Source: Agromyces cerinus subsp. cerinus
GTDB lineage: Bacteria > Actinomycetota > Actinomycetes > Actinomycetales > Microbacteriaceae
Length of the DNA: 64,000 nt
Assembly: GCF_900142065.1 (NCBI RefSeq)
Contig: NZ_FSRJ01000005.1
Location: 62,001 to 126,000, forward strand
Reading direction: 5' to 3'
Under the pieces are notes generated by a model. That model was not told the origin of the DNA. It ran no database searches and saw only the letters and a program-made list of their open reading frames with translations. This document shows, piece after piece, positions 32,969 through 41,616 of the stretch. The position numbers and the translations under genes are program-made. Position 1 is the stretch's first letter; the number at the start of each line of letters is the position of its first letter.

Positions 32969-33607
32969 TCAGCCGAGCGCTTCGGCGATCGGCGTGCCGC
33001 CGGCGTTGAAACGGATGGTGCGGCGCACCGTCGAGTCACGGTGCACCGCTTCGGCGGCGACGGCCGCGACATCCGCTCGGTCGACGGTGCCGCTGCTCGA
33101 CGCCTCGACGTCGATGCGTCCGGTGCCCTCGCCGTCGGTCAGCGTGCTCGGGCCGAGGATGGTCCAGTCGAGTGCCGTGCTCGCGAGATGCTCGTCGGCA
33201 GCCGCCTTCGCCTCGGCGTACGCGCGGAAGGTGTTGCCCTCGGGCACGGTGTGGTCGGGCGAGCCGAAGTACGAGACCATCACGTACCGCGCGACGCCCG
33301 CACTCTCGGCGGCCACCATCGAACGGATCGCCGCGTCGCGGTCGACGGCGTACGTGCGCGCGGGATCGCCGCCGCCCGCTCCCGCCGACCAGATCACCGC
33401 GTCGTGGCCGTGCAGGATCTCGGCGAGATCGTGGACGTCGAGCCGCTCGATGTCGGCGACGACCGGGCGTGCGCCCGCGGCAGCGACGTCGGCGGCATGG
33501 TCGGGGTTGCGGATGACCGCGTCGACCTCGTCGCCGCGATCGGCGAGCAGCCGTTCGAGTTTCAGGGCGATGTTTCCGTGGCCCCCGATGATCACGATGC
33601 GTGCCAT
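32969..33607 (-). CDS. NAD(P)H-binding SDR-like protein (atypical short-chain dehydrogenase)
   Basis: A 212-residue Rossmann protein of the NAD(P)H-binding/YwnB-like group. It begins RIVIIGGHGNIALKLERLL (GxxGxxx type glycine motif), then HDAVIWSAGAGGG and RYVMVSYFGSPDHT, and DWTILGPSTLTDGEGTG near the C-terminus. The classical YxxxK is not evident, as usual for the atypical group. ATG 33607 has GGAGGAGGAG. The divergent neighbour is a NUDIX gene 74 bases away. Substrate unknown. Confidence 0.85.
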   Translation of the reverse strand: MARIVIIGGHGNIALKLERLLADRGDEVDAVIRNPDHAADVAAAGARPVVADIERLDVHDLAEILHGHDAVIWSAGAGGGDPARTYAVDRDAAIRSMVAAESAGVARYVMVSYFGSPDHTVPEGNTFRAYAEAKAAADEHLASTALDWTILGPSTLTDGEGTGRIDVEASSSGTVDRADVAAVAAEAVHRDSTVRRTIRFNAGGTPIAEALG

Positions 33608-33681
33608 GTGCTCCTCCTCCGACCGACTCGCCCCACGCTACTCCCGCGCACGGCGCGCGTGCTCGGGCACGGCGGTGCGCC

Positions 33682-34161
33682 GTGCCGGTGACCAGCGCGG
33701 GCCTGCTGCTCTACCGCGAGCTCCGCGAGCTGCGCGGGCTCGAGGTCTTCATCGCGCACATGGGCGGACCGTTCTGGGCGCGCAGGCAGGCGGGCGCCTG
33801 GTCGATCCCGAAGGGCGAGTTCACCGACGAGGAGCCGCTCGCCGCGGCCCGCCGTGAGTTCGCCGAGGAGATCGGCGTGCCGCCGCCCGACATCGGCATC
33901 ATCGATCTCGGCGCGTTCCGGTACTCCTCCGGCAAGACGGTGCGGGTGTTCGCGGGCAACGCCCCCGACTTCGAGATCGACGAACTGCGCTCGAACACCT
34001 TCGAGATCGAATGGCCGCCGCGCTCGGGGCAGCGCCAGCAGTTCCCCGAGGTCGACGAGGCCCGATGGACGCCCGCGTTCGAGGCACGGGAGCTGCTCAC
34101 GGCAGGCCAGCGCCCCGCCCTCGACGCGCTGCTCGCGGCACTCGACGGCTCGCCCGGCTGA
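33682..34161 (+). CDS. NUDIX hydrolase
   Basis: A 159-residue hydrolase with a complete NUDIX box (GEFTDEEPLAAARREFAEEI; consensus GX5EX7REUXEEXGU). The N-terminus VPVTSAGLLLYRELREL and the segment AHMGGPFWARRQAGAWSIPKG fit the small group that resembles diadenosine polyphosphate/ADP-ribose hydrolases and is often annotated NUDIX domain protein. I chose GTG 33682 because homology begins at PVTSAGLLLY; a GTG six bases later is possible. No clear ribosome site. Confidence 0.82.
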   Translation: MPVTSAGLLLYRELRELRGLEVFIAHMGGPFWARRQAGAWSIPKGEFTDEEPLAAARREFAEEIGVPPPDIGIIDLGAFRYSSGKTVRVFAGNAPDFEIDELRSNTFEIEWPPRSGQRQQFPEVDEARWTPAFEARELLTAGQRPALDALLAALDGSPG

Positions 34162-34173
34162 GCTCGACCCTCC

Positions 34174-35667
34174 CTAGAGCGCCAGGAGGAGTTGATCCGC
34201 CTGCGCGACGCCGGACGAGTACGACGCCGACACGGTGCTCGTGCGCATGCCGGCCCAGTACAGGACGCCGCCGACGGTTGCGGCCATGTCCCTCGAGCTG
34301 CCGCCGCTGCCGTACGGGCCCCACGAGTAGGGCTCGTTGGCCCAGTCGGTCATCACGGCCTTGTGGTACTGAAGGCCGGGGTCTCCCGCGGACTTGCGCA
34401 CGACCTCGAGCACGGCCTGGTACTTCTGCTCGAGCGGAAGCGCGTGGAGTTCTCGTGCCGCGGCGCCGGTCTCCCATCCGACGATGGCCTGACCCTTGTA
34501 GCCGGGGTAGGCGATCGAGGCGTTCCAGAGCGTGGTCGGGAAGTGATCCATCGATTCGGCGTAGCCCCAGTTGTCGGTGCCGTTGGGAGTGAACACCTTC
34601 TCCTTGAACTCGAGCACGCATTTGAAGATGTCGTGGTACTCGAACGCGTCGAAGGCGGCCCACTTGGCGGCAGGCAGGCCGGGGCTGAAGGCGATGTCAC
34701 GACGCTGCATGACCCCCGCGGGGACGGCGAAGACGACTCGGCGTCCGAACATCGTGCCCTTGGACGTGAGCAGCTCGACACCGTTCGCGGTGTAGCCGAC
34801 CTCTTGGACCACGGTCCGCAACATGACCGGGACGTCGCCTGCGATGAAGCGCAGCAGCTGGTCGTAGCCGCCGATGATCTTGTAGTCTCCGTCGTCGTAC
34901 CGCGAGTCGTTCGGATCCAGGATCTCCGGCTCCGGCGCCTGCTCGGGATGCAGCGTGTACCGGATGCAGTCCCGGAGCGGTGCGGCGACGCGAGCGGCGG
35001 CCGTGTCGTACAGCGGTTCGCTGTCGTCGGTCAGCTCGTAGTTGAGGCCGGTCGGCGTGTTCGCGGCGGTCACCCCGAGGCGCAGGAGATACGCGTCGGC
35101 CATCTCGCCGGGAAGGGCGGCCGGCAGCGGGAGGTTCTGCCCGGCCGGGTCGTACGGGATGAGCGCATCCGGCAGGCCCAGCGGGAAGAGCCACGAGGTC
35201 GGAGAGTCCCATTGGTGCCATTGGGAGGACGGCGAGGACGTCGGTGCATCGGCCTGGCGGATGTAGTTGCTCTGGAACATCCGCATGTCGAACCCGGCCT
35301 GCTCGATCCACGGGTAGGTCGACGCATAGGGGCCGCCATGGACGAGTTCGCAACCGCGCTCGACCGGGATGCCCATCGACGTCCGGTCGGTGTGCATGCG
35401 GCCGCCGATCCGGTCGCGGGCCTCGACGATCACGACACGCAGATCGGGGTTCTGGTCCGTGAGGCGGCGCGCCGCACCGATGCCCGCCGCACCGGCCCCG
35501 ACCACGATCACGTCCCAGGCGTTCTTGTCGCCCTTCGCGTGCTTCAGCGAGGGCGTTCCGTTGCCGTGGCCGTTCCCAGGGCTGATCGGCTGGCCGGCGG
35601 CGTCGACGAGACCTGCGGCGGCGGCGAGTCCGCCCATCAAGAGTCCGCGACGGCTGATGTTCTCCAT
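34174..35667 (-). CDS. Flavin monoamine oxidase family protein with twin-arginine signal
   Basis: A 497-residue exported flavoprotein. The N-terminus MENISRRGLLMGGLAAAAGL is a Tat signal, so it is exported folded with FAD bound. FAD-binding features are VIVVGAGAAGIGAARRL (GxGxxG), VVIVEARDRIGGRMHT, and the C-terminal YWAGMRTSTVSASYSSGVAQ that covers the flavin. Amine oxidases of this group oxidise amines or amino acids, giving hydrogen peroxide. ATG 35667 follows GAAGGAG. It is divergent, across 335 bp, from an AsnC/Lrp regulator that may control it. Confidence 0.87.
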   Translation of the reverse strand: MENISRRGLLMGGLAAAAGLVDAAGQPISPGNGHGNGTPSLKHAKGDKNAWDVIVVGAGAAGIGAARRLTDQNPDLRVVIVEARDRIGGRMHTDRTSMGIPVERGCELVHGGPYASTYPWIEQAGFDMRMFQSNYIRQADAPTSSPSSQWHQWDSPTSWLFPLGLPDALIPYDPAGQNLPLPAALPGEMADAYLLRLGVTAANTPTGLNYELTDDSEPLYDTAAARVAAPLRDCIRYTLHPEQAPEPEILDPNDSRYDDGDYKIIGGYDQLLRFIAGDVPVMLRTVVQEVGYTANGVELLTSKGTMFGRRVVFAVPAGVMQRRDIAFSPGLPAAKWAAFDAFEYHDIFKCVLEFKEKVFTPNGTDNWGYAESMDHFPTTLWNASIAYPGYKGQAIVGWETGAAARELHALPLEQKYQAVLEVVRKSAGDPGLQYHKAVMTDWANEPYSWGPYGSGGSSRDMAATVGGVLYWAGMRTSTVSASYSSGVAQADQLLLAL

Positions 35668-36002
35668 GGTGCTACTCCTTCGTAGGCGAATCAGTGGAAC
35701 TGCAAACGGGCGCGATCGCGGCGATGGCCGCGCGTCTGCATGGCCGGAGATTCGGCGATCATGACGCGTGTGCCACTCTCCGTCGAGTGCACGACGACGG
35801 CTGCTCATGTCGATCTGAGAGTCATCCTCACGGGAATCTGCTGAATGCACAACAGTTGAGAGGATTTTTGTTGAATCAACAGTTCAGCGTCATTGCTGAT
35901 CACGAATCGTCACACTGAGCAGGTCAGCTCATCGCCGAACGCGGCGCGGTGCCCGGTGAGCGTGCCCTGCACCCCGCGCCGCGCTGGCGCTAGGTTCGTT
36001 CC
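35668..36002. promoter_or_regulatory. 335-bp divergent promoter region with Lrp-like palindrome
   Basis: No gene is seen here. The part near 35837-35895 is markedly AT-richer than its surroundings. It contains TGTTGAATCAACA (35869-35881), a perfect palindrome around a central A, and related half sites AACAGTTGAG at 35851 and CAACAGTTCAG at 35878. These fit binding by the AsnC/Lrp regulator encoded at 36003. The left 150 bp show nothing that I can name. Confidence 0.55.
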
Positions 36003-36500
36003 ATGGCCGCACCATTCGAGATGGACGACATCGACCGTCGCATCATCGCCGCCCTCCAGGTCGACGGGCGCCGGTCGTTCCAGCGTCTCGCCGACGACCT
36101 CGGGGTGCCCGCCTCGTCGGTGCGATACCGCACCAAGCGGCTGGAAGACGCCGGGATCCTGCAGATCGTCGGCATCGCGAACCCGCTCGCGATCGGCTTC
36201 GACCGGCTCGCGATGATCGGCATCCGCGTGACGCCGGGCACCGCCCGATCGGTCTGTGCGGCGCTCGCCGAGCTCCCCGAGACGAGCTACGTCATCCACA
36301 CCACCGGCCGATTCGACGTGATGGCCGAGGTCATCTGCGAAGACGTGCCGCACTTCATCGACATGCTGAACGGCCGCATCGCGGCGATCACGGGCGTCGT
36401 CTCGACGGAGTCGTTCTTCGTGCTCGAGGCGCACAAGCTCTCGTACGGCTGGGGCGTCGGCAGCGTGCGCCCGGCGATCGAGGAGCCGGGCGGGGTGTGA
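36003..36500 (+). CDS. Lrp/AsnC family transcriptional regulator
   Basis: A 165-residue regulator. The N-terminal helix-turn-helix (DDIDRRIIAALQVDGRRSFQ then LADDLGVPASSVRYRTKRLE) is the AsnC type, and the RAM ligand domain begins at about residue 65 (FDRLAMIGIRVTPGTARSV) and includes VIHTTGRFDVMAEVIC. Such proteins sense amino acids or amines. TAGGTT lies 6 bases before ATG, so the mRNA is likely leaderless. It is divergent from the Tat-exported amine oxidase and followed, after 3 bases, by a coiled-coil protein gene. Confidence 0.9.
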   Translation: MAAPFEMDDIDRRIIAALQVDGRRSFQRLADDLGVPASSVRYRTKRLEDAGILQIVGIANPLAIGFDRLAMIGIRVTPGTARSVCAALAELPETSYVIHTTGRFDVMAEVICEDVPHFIDMLNGRIAAITGVVSTESFFVLEAHKLSYGWGVGSVRPAIEEPGGV

Positions 36501-36503
36501 CCC

Positions 36504-37394
36504 GTGCCGCCGGCCGACGCGCTCGAGGACGCCGCCACGGCGCTCTACTCGCTGCGCCCCGACGAGTTCACCGCGGCCCGCAACGCCCGGGCGCAGTCGA
36601 CCGCCTCCGATGATCGCGAGCTCGCGGCCCGAATCCGCGAGTTGCGCCGCCCCTCCCCCGCCGCCTGGCTCGTGAACCAGCTCGTGCGGCACCGCTCCGA
36701 CGAGGTGGAGGCGATCCTCGAGCTCGGCGCCGAGGCGCGGCAGGCCCAGGGCCGCTTCGACGCCGTCGAGCTCGCGGAGCTCGGCCGGCAGCGCCGTCGC
36801 CTCGTCTCGGCACTCGCACGAGAGGCGGGCGAACTCGCCGAGGAACTCGGCGCACCCGTGCGCACCCCGGTGCTCGACGAGGTCGCGCAGACCTTCCAGG
36901 CCGCGATGTCGGATGCCTCGGCCGCCGACGCCGTGCGATCGGGGCGACTCGTGCGCGCGCTCGAGGCCGTCGGCGTCGAGGTCGACCTGCGCGACGCCGT
37001 GGCGGGCGGACCACTGCCGAGCGCCGGTCGAGCGGAAGCCGCGGGCGGCGATGATGCCGCACCGGCCGCGCGCGCAGACGCCGACCGTCGCGCTCGGGCC
37101 GCGCGGGAACGTGCCGAGCGCGCGGTCGAGGCCGCCGAGCGGCGGGCGGCCGAGGCATCCGCTGCGCTCGAGGCGATCGCCGCCCGACTGGCCGACGCCG
37201 ATCGCCGCCGCGACGAGCTCACGGCCCGGCGCGACGAGCTCGAGGAGCAGCTGCGCCGAGTCGAGTCGGAGATCGCCGACGCCGATCGTGCCCAGCGCGC
37301 GCTCGCCCGCGAACGGGATCGCGCGGCTCGCGACGCCGAGGCCGCGGAGGTCGACGCCGACGAGGCGCGCGAGTCCCGGGACGGCCTGGAGTAG
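36504..37394 (+). CDS. Ala/Arg/Glu-rich coiled-coil protein of unknown function
   Basis: A 296-residue protein with no family that I recognise. Residues 1-150 contain helical segments including LRRPSPAAWLVNQLVRH, a phrase common in a set of uncharacterised actinobacterial proteins. Residues 185-290 are a long charged coiled coil rich in Arg, Glu and Ala (RRAARE-, RRDELEEQLRRVESEIADAD). There is no signal peptide or membrane segment. The start is GTG 36504, 3 bases behind the AsnC stop, so it is translated from the same message. Confidence 0.75.
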   Translation: MPPADALEDAATALYSLRPDEFTAARNARAQSTASDDRELAARIRELRRPSPAAWLVNQLVRHRSDEVEAILELGAEARQAQGRFDAVELAELGRQRRRLVSALAREAGELAEELGAPVRTPVLDEVAQTFQAAMSDASAADAVRSGRLVRALEAVGVEVDLRDAVAGGPLPSAGRAEAAGGDDAAPAARADADRRARAARERAERAVEAAERRAAEASAALEAIAARLADADRRRDELTARRDELEEQLRRVESEIADADRAQRALARERDRAARDAEAAEVDADEARESRDGLE

Positions 37395-37417
37395 TCGGGC
37401 GGCGCACCGCCGGCCGC

Positions 37418-38251
37418 TCAGCTCCGCTCGAGCAGCCAGTCCATCGCGTCGGGCACGACGTCGAGCACCGAGACGTGTCCGTCGTCGAGCCGCATCCAGA
37501 GCGAGGCGCGCGGGATGTGCGCGACGAGCCACGAGGCGTGCTTCGCGGGCACCACGCGGTCGCCCTCGCCCTGCACGAGGAGGACCGGCACGCCGATGCC
37601 GCCGAGCTCGACGCCCCATGGCGCGGCGAGGGCCACGTCGTCGTCGACGAGGCCGTCGAGTCCGGCCTCCCCCGCTCGCTGCGCGTCGGCGCCGAGCGAT
37701 GCCCATCGCCCGTCGAGTGCCGCCCAGTCGACCGGGAGGAACTGCGCCGGGTCGAACTCCTCGGTCTCCGCGGCTGCGGCACGCGCGGCACGCCCCTCGA
37801 CGGCGGCGCGCAAGCCGCCCGGCGAGGCCATGCCGGCGAACCAGTCGAAGGCGTCGGTGCGCGGGGCGATGCCCGCGAGCGTGACCGCCCCCGTGACGCG
37901 CCCCGGCAGCAGCGCGGCGCAGGCGAGTGCGTGGGGGCCGCCGCCCGACGCCCCCATCACGGCGAATCGCTCGATGCCGAGCGCATCGGCGATCGCCGCG
38001 ACATCCGCTGCCGCCGAGGCGACGTCGCGGCCGGGCCGCGGCGTCGAGCCGCCGTAGCCCGGGCGTCCATAGGAGACGAGTCGGATGCCCCGGGCCGACG
38101 CCGCTTCGAGCAGGGGCGCGATCGGCGCGCCCGTCTGCGGAGATCCGTGATGCCAGACGACTGTGAGGGCCGACGAGGCATCCGCCCCGGTGTCGTACGC
38201 GTGCAGACTGCCGCCGTCGCGGACGGGCACGTCGAGCTCGAGGAGCGTCAT
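37418..38251 (-). CDS. Alpha/beta hydrolase
   Basis: A 277-residue cytoplasmic alpha/beta hydrolase. The oxyanion region is VVWHHGSPQTGAP, with HG after the first strand. The nucleophile elbow reads VMGASGGGPHALA with Ser102. The acid is probably in LVQGEGDRVVPAKH, and the histidine in LDDGHVSVL. Substrate unknown. It follows the TetR gene by 7 bases on the same strand, so the two form an operon. Confidence 0.87.
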   Translation of the reverse strand: MTLLELDVPVRDGGSLHAYDTGADASSALTVVWHHGSPQTGAPIAPLLEAASARGIRLVSYGRPGYGGSTPRPGRDVASAAADVAAIADALGIERFAVMGASGGGPHALACAALLPGRVTGAVTLAGIAPRTDAFDWFAGMASPGGLRAAVEGRAARAAAAETEEFDPAQFLPVDWAALDGRWASLGADAQRAGEAGLDGLVDDDVALAAPWGVELGGIGVPVLLVQGEGDRVVPAKHASWLVAHIPRASLWMRLDDGHVSVLDVVPDAMDWLLERS

Positions 38252-38258
38252 GACGGGA

Positions 38259-38840
38259 TCAGCCCCGCACGCCGGCCGCGCGAACGGCGGCTTCGGTGAA
38301 CGCGGGGCGCACCCGCTCCCACCCGTCGAGGTAGCCGCCGACCATCGCGGCATCGCGCAGCAGCACGAGCTGGGCGGCTGCGCCCGCGGCGTCCTCCACC
38401 TCGGCCGCCGTCAGCACCGACTCGAGCTCGGAGCGGAACCATTCGCGATGCTCGGCGACGGCCCGGCGCACGCCGCTGTCGGCGTCGGGGTACTCGGCGG
38501 CGGCGTTGATGAACGGGCAGCCTCGGGTGTGATGGCGCGCGACGTCGTCGGCGAGCCCCTCGATCACGAGGCCCACGAGCTGCTTCGGCTCGGCGCCGGA
38601 TGCCTCGGCCGCCGCGAACGCGCCGCGGATGTTCGCGTCCTCGACGCCGAGGTAGGCCTCGACGAGGTCCTCCTTGCCCGGGAAGTGCCGGTAGAACGTC
38701 GCCCGGGTGACGCCGGCCTCGCCGATGATGCGGTCGACGCCGACCGAGTGGATGCCCTCGCGATAGAAGAGCTCGGAGGCCGTGCGCAGCAATCGCTCGC
38801 GCGCTTCGGAGGTGCCCGTGGAGGTGCTTCGAGATGCCAT
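38259..38840 (-). CDS. TetR family transcriptional regulator
   Basis: A 193-residue regulator with the TetR helix-turn-helix at about residues 15-55 (GIHSVGVDRIIGEAGVTRATFYRHFPGKEDLV) and a C-terminal domain containing RGCPFINAAAEYPDAD, typical of the group that often controls alpha/beta hydrolases or reductases. TATCAT lies 7 bases before ATG (leaderless). An AGAACGAT half-site palindrome covers its promoter (38853-38866) and a perfect one lies beyond the divergent hydrolase promoter. So it probably represses itself, the hydrolase behind it and the divergent hydrolase. Confidence 0.91.
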   Translation of the reverse strand: MASRSTSTGTSEARERLLRTASELFYREGIHSVGVDRIIGEAGVTRATFYRHFPGKEDLVEAYLGVEDANIRGAFAAAEASGAEPKQLVGLVIEGLADDVARHHTRGCPFINAAAEYPDADSGVRRAVAEHREWFRSELESVLTAAEVEDAAGAAAQLVLLRDAAMVGGYLDGWERVRPAFTEAAVRAAGVRG

Positions 38841-38852
38841 ACCCAAAATGAT

Positions 38853-38866
38853 AGAACGATCTTTCT
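38853..38866. promoter_or_regulatory. TetR operator, imperfect copy
   Basis: AGAACGATCTTTCT differs at one base from the perfect palindrome AGAACGATCGTTCT at 38917-38930. It lies immediately upstream of, and touching, the TATCAT -10 element of the tetR-family gene. Confidence 0.8.
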
Positions 38867-38874
38867 CTTTTTGC

Positions 38875-38903
38875 TTGACACGGGGTTCGACCCGGAGTAA
38901 CTT
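38875..38903 (+). promoter_or_regulatory. Sigma-70-type promoter of the inducible hydrolase
   Basis: TTGACA at 38875-38880 and TAACTT at 38898-38903 are separated by exactly 17 bases. It is the clearest housekeeping promoter in the window. The predicted start of transcription falls at about 38910, directly before the perfect TetR operator, so bound TetR would block initiation or escape. Confidence 0.8.
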
Positions 38904-38916
38904 CACAGACATAGAC

Positions 38917-38930
38917 AGAACGATCGTTCT
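38917..38930. promoter_or_regulatory. TetR operator, perfect palindrome
   Basis: AGAACGATCGTTCT is a perfect 14-bp inverted repeat at the predicted transcription start of the rightward alpha/beta hydrolase gene. The sister site is at 38853-38866. Confidence 0.85.
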
Positions 38931-38964
38931 ACCACAGGGTGGGACGCCACAGAAGGAGAGCACC

Positions 38965-39795
38965 ATGACCGCCACCAAGACCCCCATCGTCCTCATCCAC
39001 GGACTCTGGATGACCCCGAAGAGCTGGAACACCTGGGCCGAGTACTTCCGGGCCCGCGGCCACGAGGTCATCGTTCCGGGCTGGCCCGGCATCGACGACC
39101 GCGAGGTCGCCGACATCCGCTCGAACCCCGAGGCGCTGAAGGGCATCGGCCTCGCGCAGATCGCCGACCACTACGAGCGCATCATCCGGGCACTCCCCGA
39201 GAAGCCGATCATCATGGGCCACTCCTTCGGTGGCCTCCTGGTTCAGATGCTCGCCGACCGCGGACTCGGCGCCGCCTACGTCGGCGTCACCCCCGGCCAG
39301 CCCGCCGGCATCACGACCCTGCCGGCGTCGACGCTCTGGACGGGCACGCCGATCCTCGCGAACCCGTTCGCCAAGAACGGCGCGAAGCCGCTCTCGAAGG
39401 GCCACTTCCACTTCACCTTCGGCAACGACCTCGACCGCGCGGCATCCGATCGCCTCTGGGAGGAGTTCGCAGTGAACTCGTACAACCGGGTGTTCTTCGA
39501 GGGCGTCGCCGGCGCGTTCAACGAGCAGGGCGGCGTCAGCCACGTCGACTTCGGCCGCACCGACCGCGCACCGCTGCTCGTCATCACCGGCGAGATCGAC
39601 CACGTCGTGCCGCCGGCCATCGGCAAGGCCATCGTGAAGAAGTACCACTCGACGGGCAGCCCCGCCGTCGTCGAGTACCGCGAGTTCGCCGGCCGCACCC
39701 ACCGCATCGTCAGCCAGGACGGCTGGGAAGAGGTCGCCGAGTACGCCCTCACCTGGGCGACCGAGCACGTCGAGGCAGCCGCGCACGCGGCCTGA
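38965..39795 (+). CDS. Alpha/beta hydrolase, TetR-controlled
   Basis: A 276-residue alpha/beta hydrolase. It starts with the strand IVLIHGLWMTPKSW, and the nucleophile elbow is IIMGHSFGGLL with Ser87. The acid is probably in LLVITGEIDHVVPP, and the His in AGRTHRIVSQDGW. It resembles non-haem chloroperoxidase-like or lactonase-like hydrolases found beside TetR genes. ATG 38965 has AAGGAGAG. Expression is probably induced when the TetR protein leaves the two AGAACGAT operators. Confidence 0.9.
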   Translation: MTATKTPIVLIHGLWMTPKSWNTWAEYFRARGHEVIVPGWPGIDDREVADIRSNPEALKGIGLAQIADHYERIIRALPEKPIIMGHSFGGLLVQMLADRGLGAAYVGVTPGQPAGITTLPASTLWTGTPILANPFAKNGAKPLSKGHFHFTFGNDLDRAASDRLWEEFAVNSYNRVFFEGVAGAFNEQGGVSHVDFGRTDRAPLLVITGEIDHVVPPAIGKAIVKKYHSTGSPAVVEYREFAGRTHRIVSQDGWEEVAEYALTWATEHVEAAAHAA

Positions 39796-39806
39796 GGGTC
39801 GACCCC

Positions 39807-40010
39807 TCAGCGCTCGATCGAGTCTCGGCGGCCGTCATCGGAACGGCCGCCGAAGACGTTGCGCAGCACGAAGTACACGACGACCGCGACCACGGCGACG
39901 ATCACGAGCTTGCCGATGAACCAGAGCAGGCTGAACAGCACGTCGACGAGGAACCACGCGATGACGACGGCGACGATCACGCCGATGACGGTCCAGACGG
40001 TGCGGCTCAT
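39807..40010 (-). CDS. Small membrane protein, 67 residues
   Basis: A 67-residue protein with one long or two closely spaced membrane helices (VIGVIVAVVIAWFLVDVLFSLLWFIGKLVIVAVVAVVVYFVL-region, residues 8-49) and a charged cytosolic tail GRSDDGRRDSIER. No family can be named with certainty; similar proteins are widespread in Microbacteriaceae. TAGCCT lies 6 bases before ATG (leaderless). Convergent with the hydrolase gene. Confidence 0.8.
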   Translation of the reverse strand: MSRTVWTVIGVIVAVVIAWFLVDVLFSLLWFIGKLVIVAVVAVVVYFVLRNVFGGRSDDGRRDSIER

Positions 40011-40068
40011 GCTCCGAGGCTAGTCGACGGCACCGGATGCCCCGGCTCCGCGCACCGCATCACCGGCG

Positions 40069-40671
40069 TCAGGGCGCGTGGCCGTCGAAGAGCAGGGTCG
40101 GCACGGGGCCGAACGGCATCGACCGTACACGGAGCGGCCGCACGTCGTCGCCGACGAATCCCGCATCGGCGAGTGCCCGAGCGGAGTCCCGATCCCAGTG
40201 GCATCCGTGGCAGAACCGTGCCGAGAACGGGGTGGCCATGCGCTGCACCGCCCGCTTGACCGTGCGCGGTGGCGCGACGACGTGGTCGATGAACACGACC
40301 CGGCCGCCGGGCACGAGCACCCGCCGCACCTCGGCCAGCGCCACGGCCGGGTCGGCGACCGAGCAGAGCACCCAGGTCGCCACGACCGCGTCGACGGAAC
40401 GATCGGGCAGGGGAATCGACTCGGCCATGGCGTCGAGCGGCTCGGCGCGATGGCCCCACTCGCGAGCGCGTGTCGCGAGCTCGGCACGTCGCTCGGCGTC
40501 GGGCTCGAGCCCGATCCACTCGACGTCGACGTGCAGGGCACCGAAGTTCTCGCCCTCCCCCGCGCCGATCTCGAGCACCCGGCCGCGCACCCGGCCGACG
40601 AACTCGCGCTCGAGGTCGTCGAGGCGGTCGTCGTCGATGAGCTCGGATGCCGCGACCTTCGATTGCTCCAT
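40069..40671 (-). CDS. SAM-dependent methyltransferase, class I
   Basis: A 200-residue methyltransferase with the SAM-binding glycine loop VLEIGAGEGENF, the acidic ribose contact GLEPDA, and post-motif segments VDAVVATWVLCSV and VLVPGGRVVFIDHV. It belongs to the methyltransferase type 11 group. CHGCHWDRD near residue 160 is usual in this subgroup (thiol S-methyltransferase-like, METTL7 relatives). The substrate is unknown. Start ATG 40671 has GGCGGG immediately before it. Confidence 0.85.
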   Translation of the reverse strand: MEQSKVAASELIDDDRLDDLEREFVGRVRGRVLEIGAGEGENFGALHVDVEWIGLEPDAERRAELATRAREWGHRAEPLDAMAESIPLPDRSVDAVVATWVLCSVADPAVALAEVRRVLVPGGRVVFIDHVVAPPRTVKRAVQRMATPFSARFCHGCHWDRDSARALADAGFVGDDVRPLRVRSMPFGPVPTLLFDGHAP

Positions 40672-40776
40672 CCCGCCATGCGAGCACGATGGCCGCGCCG
40701 CGTCAACCTGCGGCGCTCATCCGGGTGCGGCAGCCCGACACGGCAGCCGGGCGCGGCAGCGCCGTAGGCTGGAGCG

Positions 40777-41547
40777 ATGCTCAGGCGATTCCTCTCCGGC
40801 GCCGGCCTGCTGCTGCGCGGCTTCGGGTTCTGGGGACGCCGGCCCGGCGTCATGCTGCTCGGGCTCATCCCCGCGGCGATCGTCTTCGTGATCGTGCTCG
40901 CCGTGCTCGTGGCACTCGGCATCCAGCTGCCGGCGATCGTCGAGTGGGCGACGCCGTTCGCCGAGCGATGGGACGCATTCTGGACCGCGTCGCTGCGCAT
41001 CGCCATCGCCGCGGTGACGTTCGCCGGCGCCGTGCTGCTCGCGGCGGTCACCTTCACCGCGGTGACGCTCGCCGTCGGCGACCCGTTCTACGAACGCATC
41101 TGGCGCGCCGTCGAGATCGAGCTCGGCGGCGACGTGCCCGATCGGGGCGCCGGGTTCTGGCGCGCGGCCGCCGACGCCGCCGCGCTCATCGCGCTCGGCG
41201 TCGTCGCGGCCCTCGGCGTCGCCCTGGTCGGGTTCGTCCCGCTCGTCGGGGCTGTCGTCGCGCCGGTGCTCGGCGTCGTGCTGTCGGGATGGCTCCTCGC
41301 GCGCGAGCTCACCGCGCGCGCCTTCGACGCTCGCGGCATCACGGCGGCGGACCGGAAGGCGGTGCTTCGCGGGCAGGGGGCCCGGATGCTCGGCTTCGGC
41401 GTCGCGACCCAGCTCTGCTTCATGGTGCCGCTCGGCGCCGTGGCCGCGATGCCGGCCGCGGTGGCCGGCTCGACGATGCTCGCGCGCGGCGCACTCGACG
41501 CCGCGGCGGCCGCGAACCTCGCACCCTCGCCCTCTTCCCCCTCCTGA
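40777..41547 (+). CDS. EI24 domain (CysZ-like) membrane protein
   Basis: A 256-residue membrane protein of the EI24/CysZ family. CysZ is a sulfate channel in proteobacteria; actinobacterial members are uncharacterised. Visible are the N-terminal amphipathic helix (LLRGFGFWGRRPGVMLLGLIPA), and paired helices (VFVIVLAVLVALGI, LRIAIAAVTFAGAVLLAAVTF), then the conserved GDPFYERIW followed by two further helices. TAGGCT is 6 bases before ATG (leaderless). It is closed by an 18-bp perfect terminator hairpin. Confidence 0.87.
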   Translation: MLRRFLSGAGLLLRGFGFWGRRPGVMLLGLIPAAIVFVIVLAVLVALGIQLPAIVEWATPFAERWDAFWTASLRIAIAAVTFAGAVLLAAVTFTAVTLAVGDPFYERIWRAVEIELGGDVPDRGAGFWRAAADAAALIALGVVAALGVALVGFVPLVGAVVAPVLGVVLSGWLLARELTARAFDARGITAADRKAVLRGQGARMLGFGVATQLCFMVPLGAVAAMPAAVAGSTMLARGALDAAAAANLAPSPSSPS

Positions 41548-41562
41548 TCGGTCAGGAGCTGA

Positions 41563-41602
41563 CGAGCGGATGCCGCAGGCTCGTGCCTGCGGCATCCGCT
41601 CG
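41563..41602. terminator. Bidirectional terminator, perfect 18-bp stem
   Basis: CGAGCGGATGCCGCAGGC pairs without mismatch to GCCTGCGGCATCCGCTCG across a TCGT tetraloop. It lies between the convergent EI24 and epoxide hydrolase genes. The stem contains the dispersed heptamer GGATGCC/GGCATCC. Confidence 0.92.
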
Positions 41603-41616
41603 ATGCGGCGCGGCCG

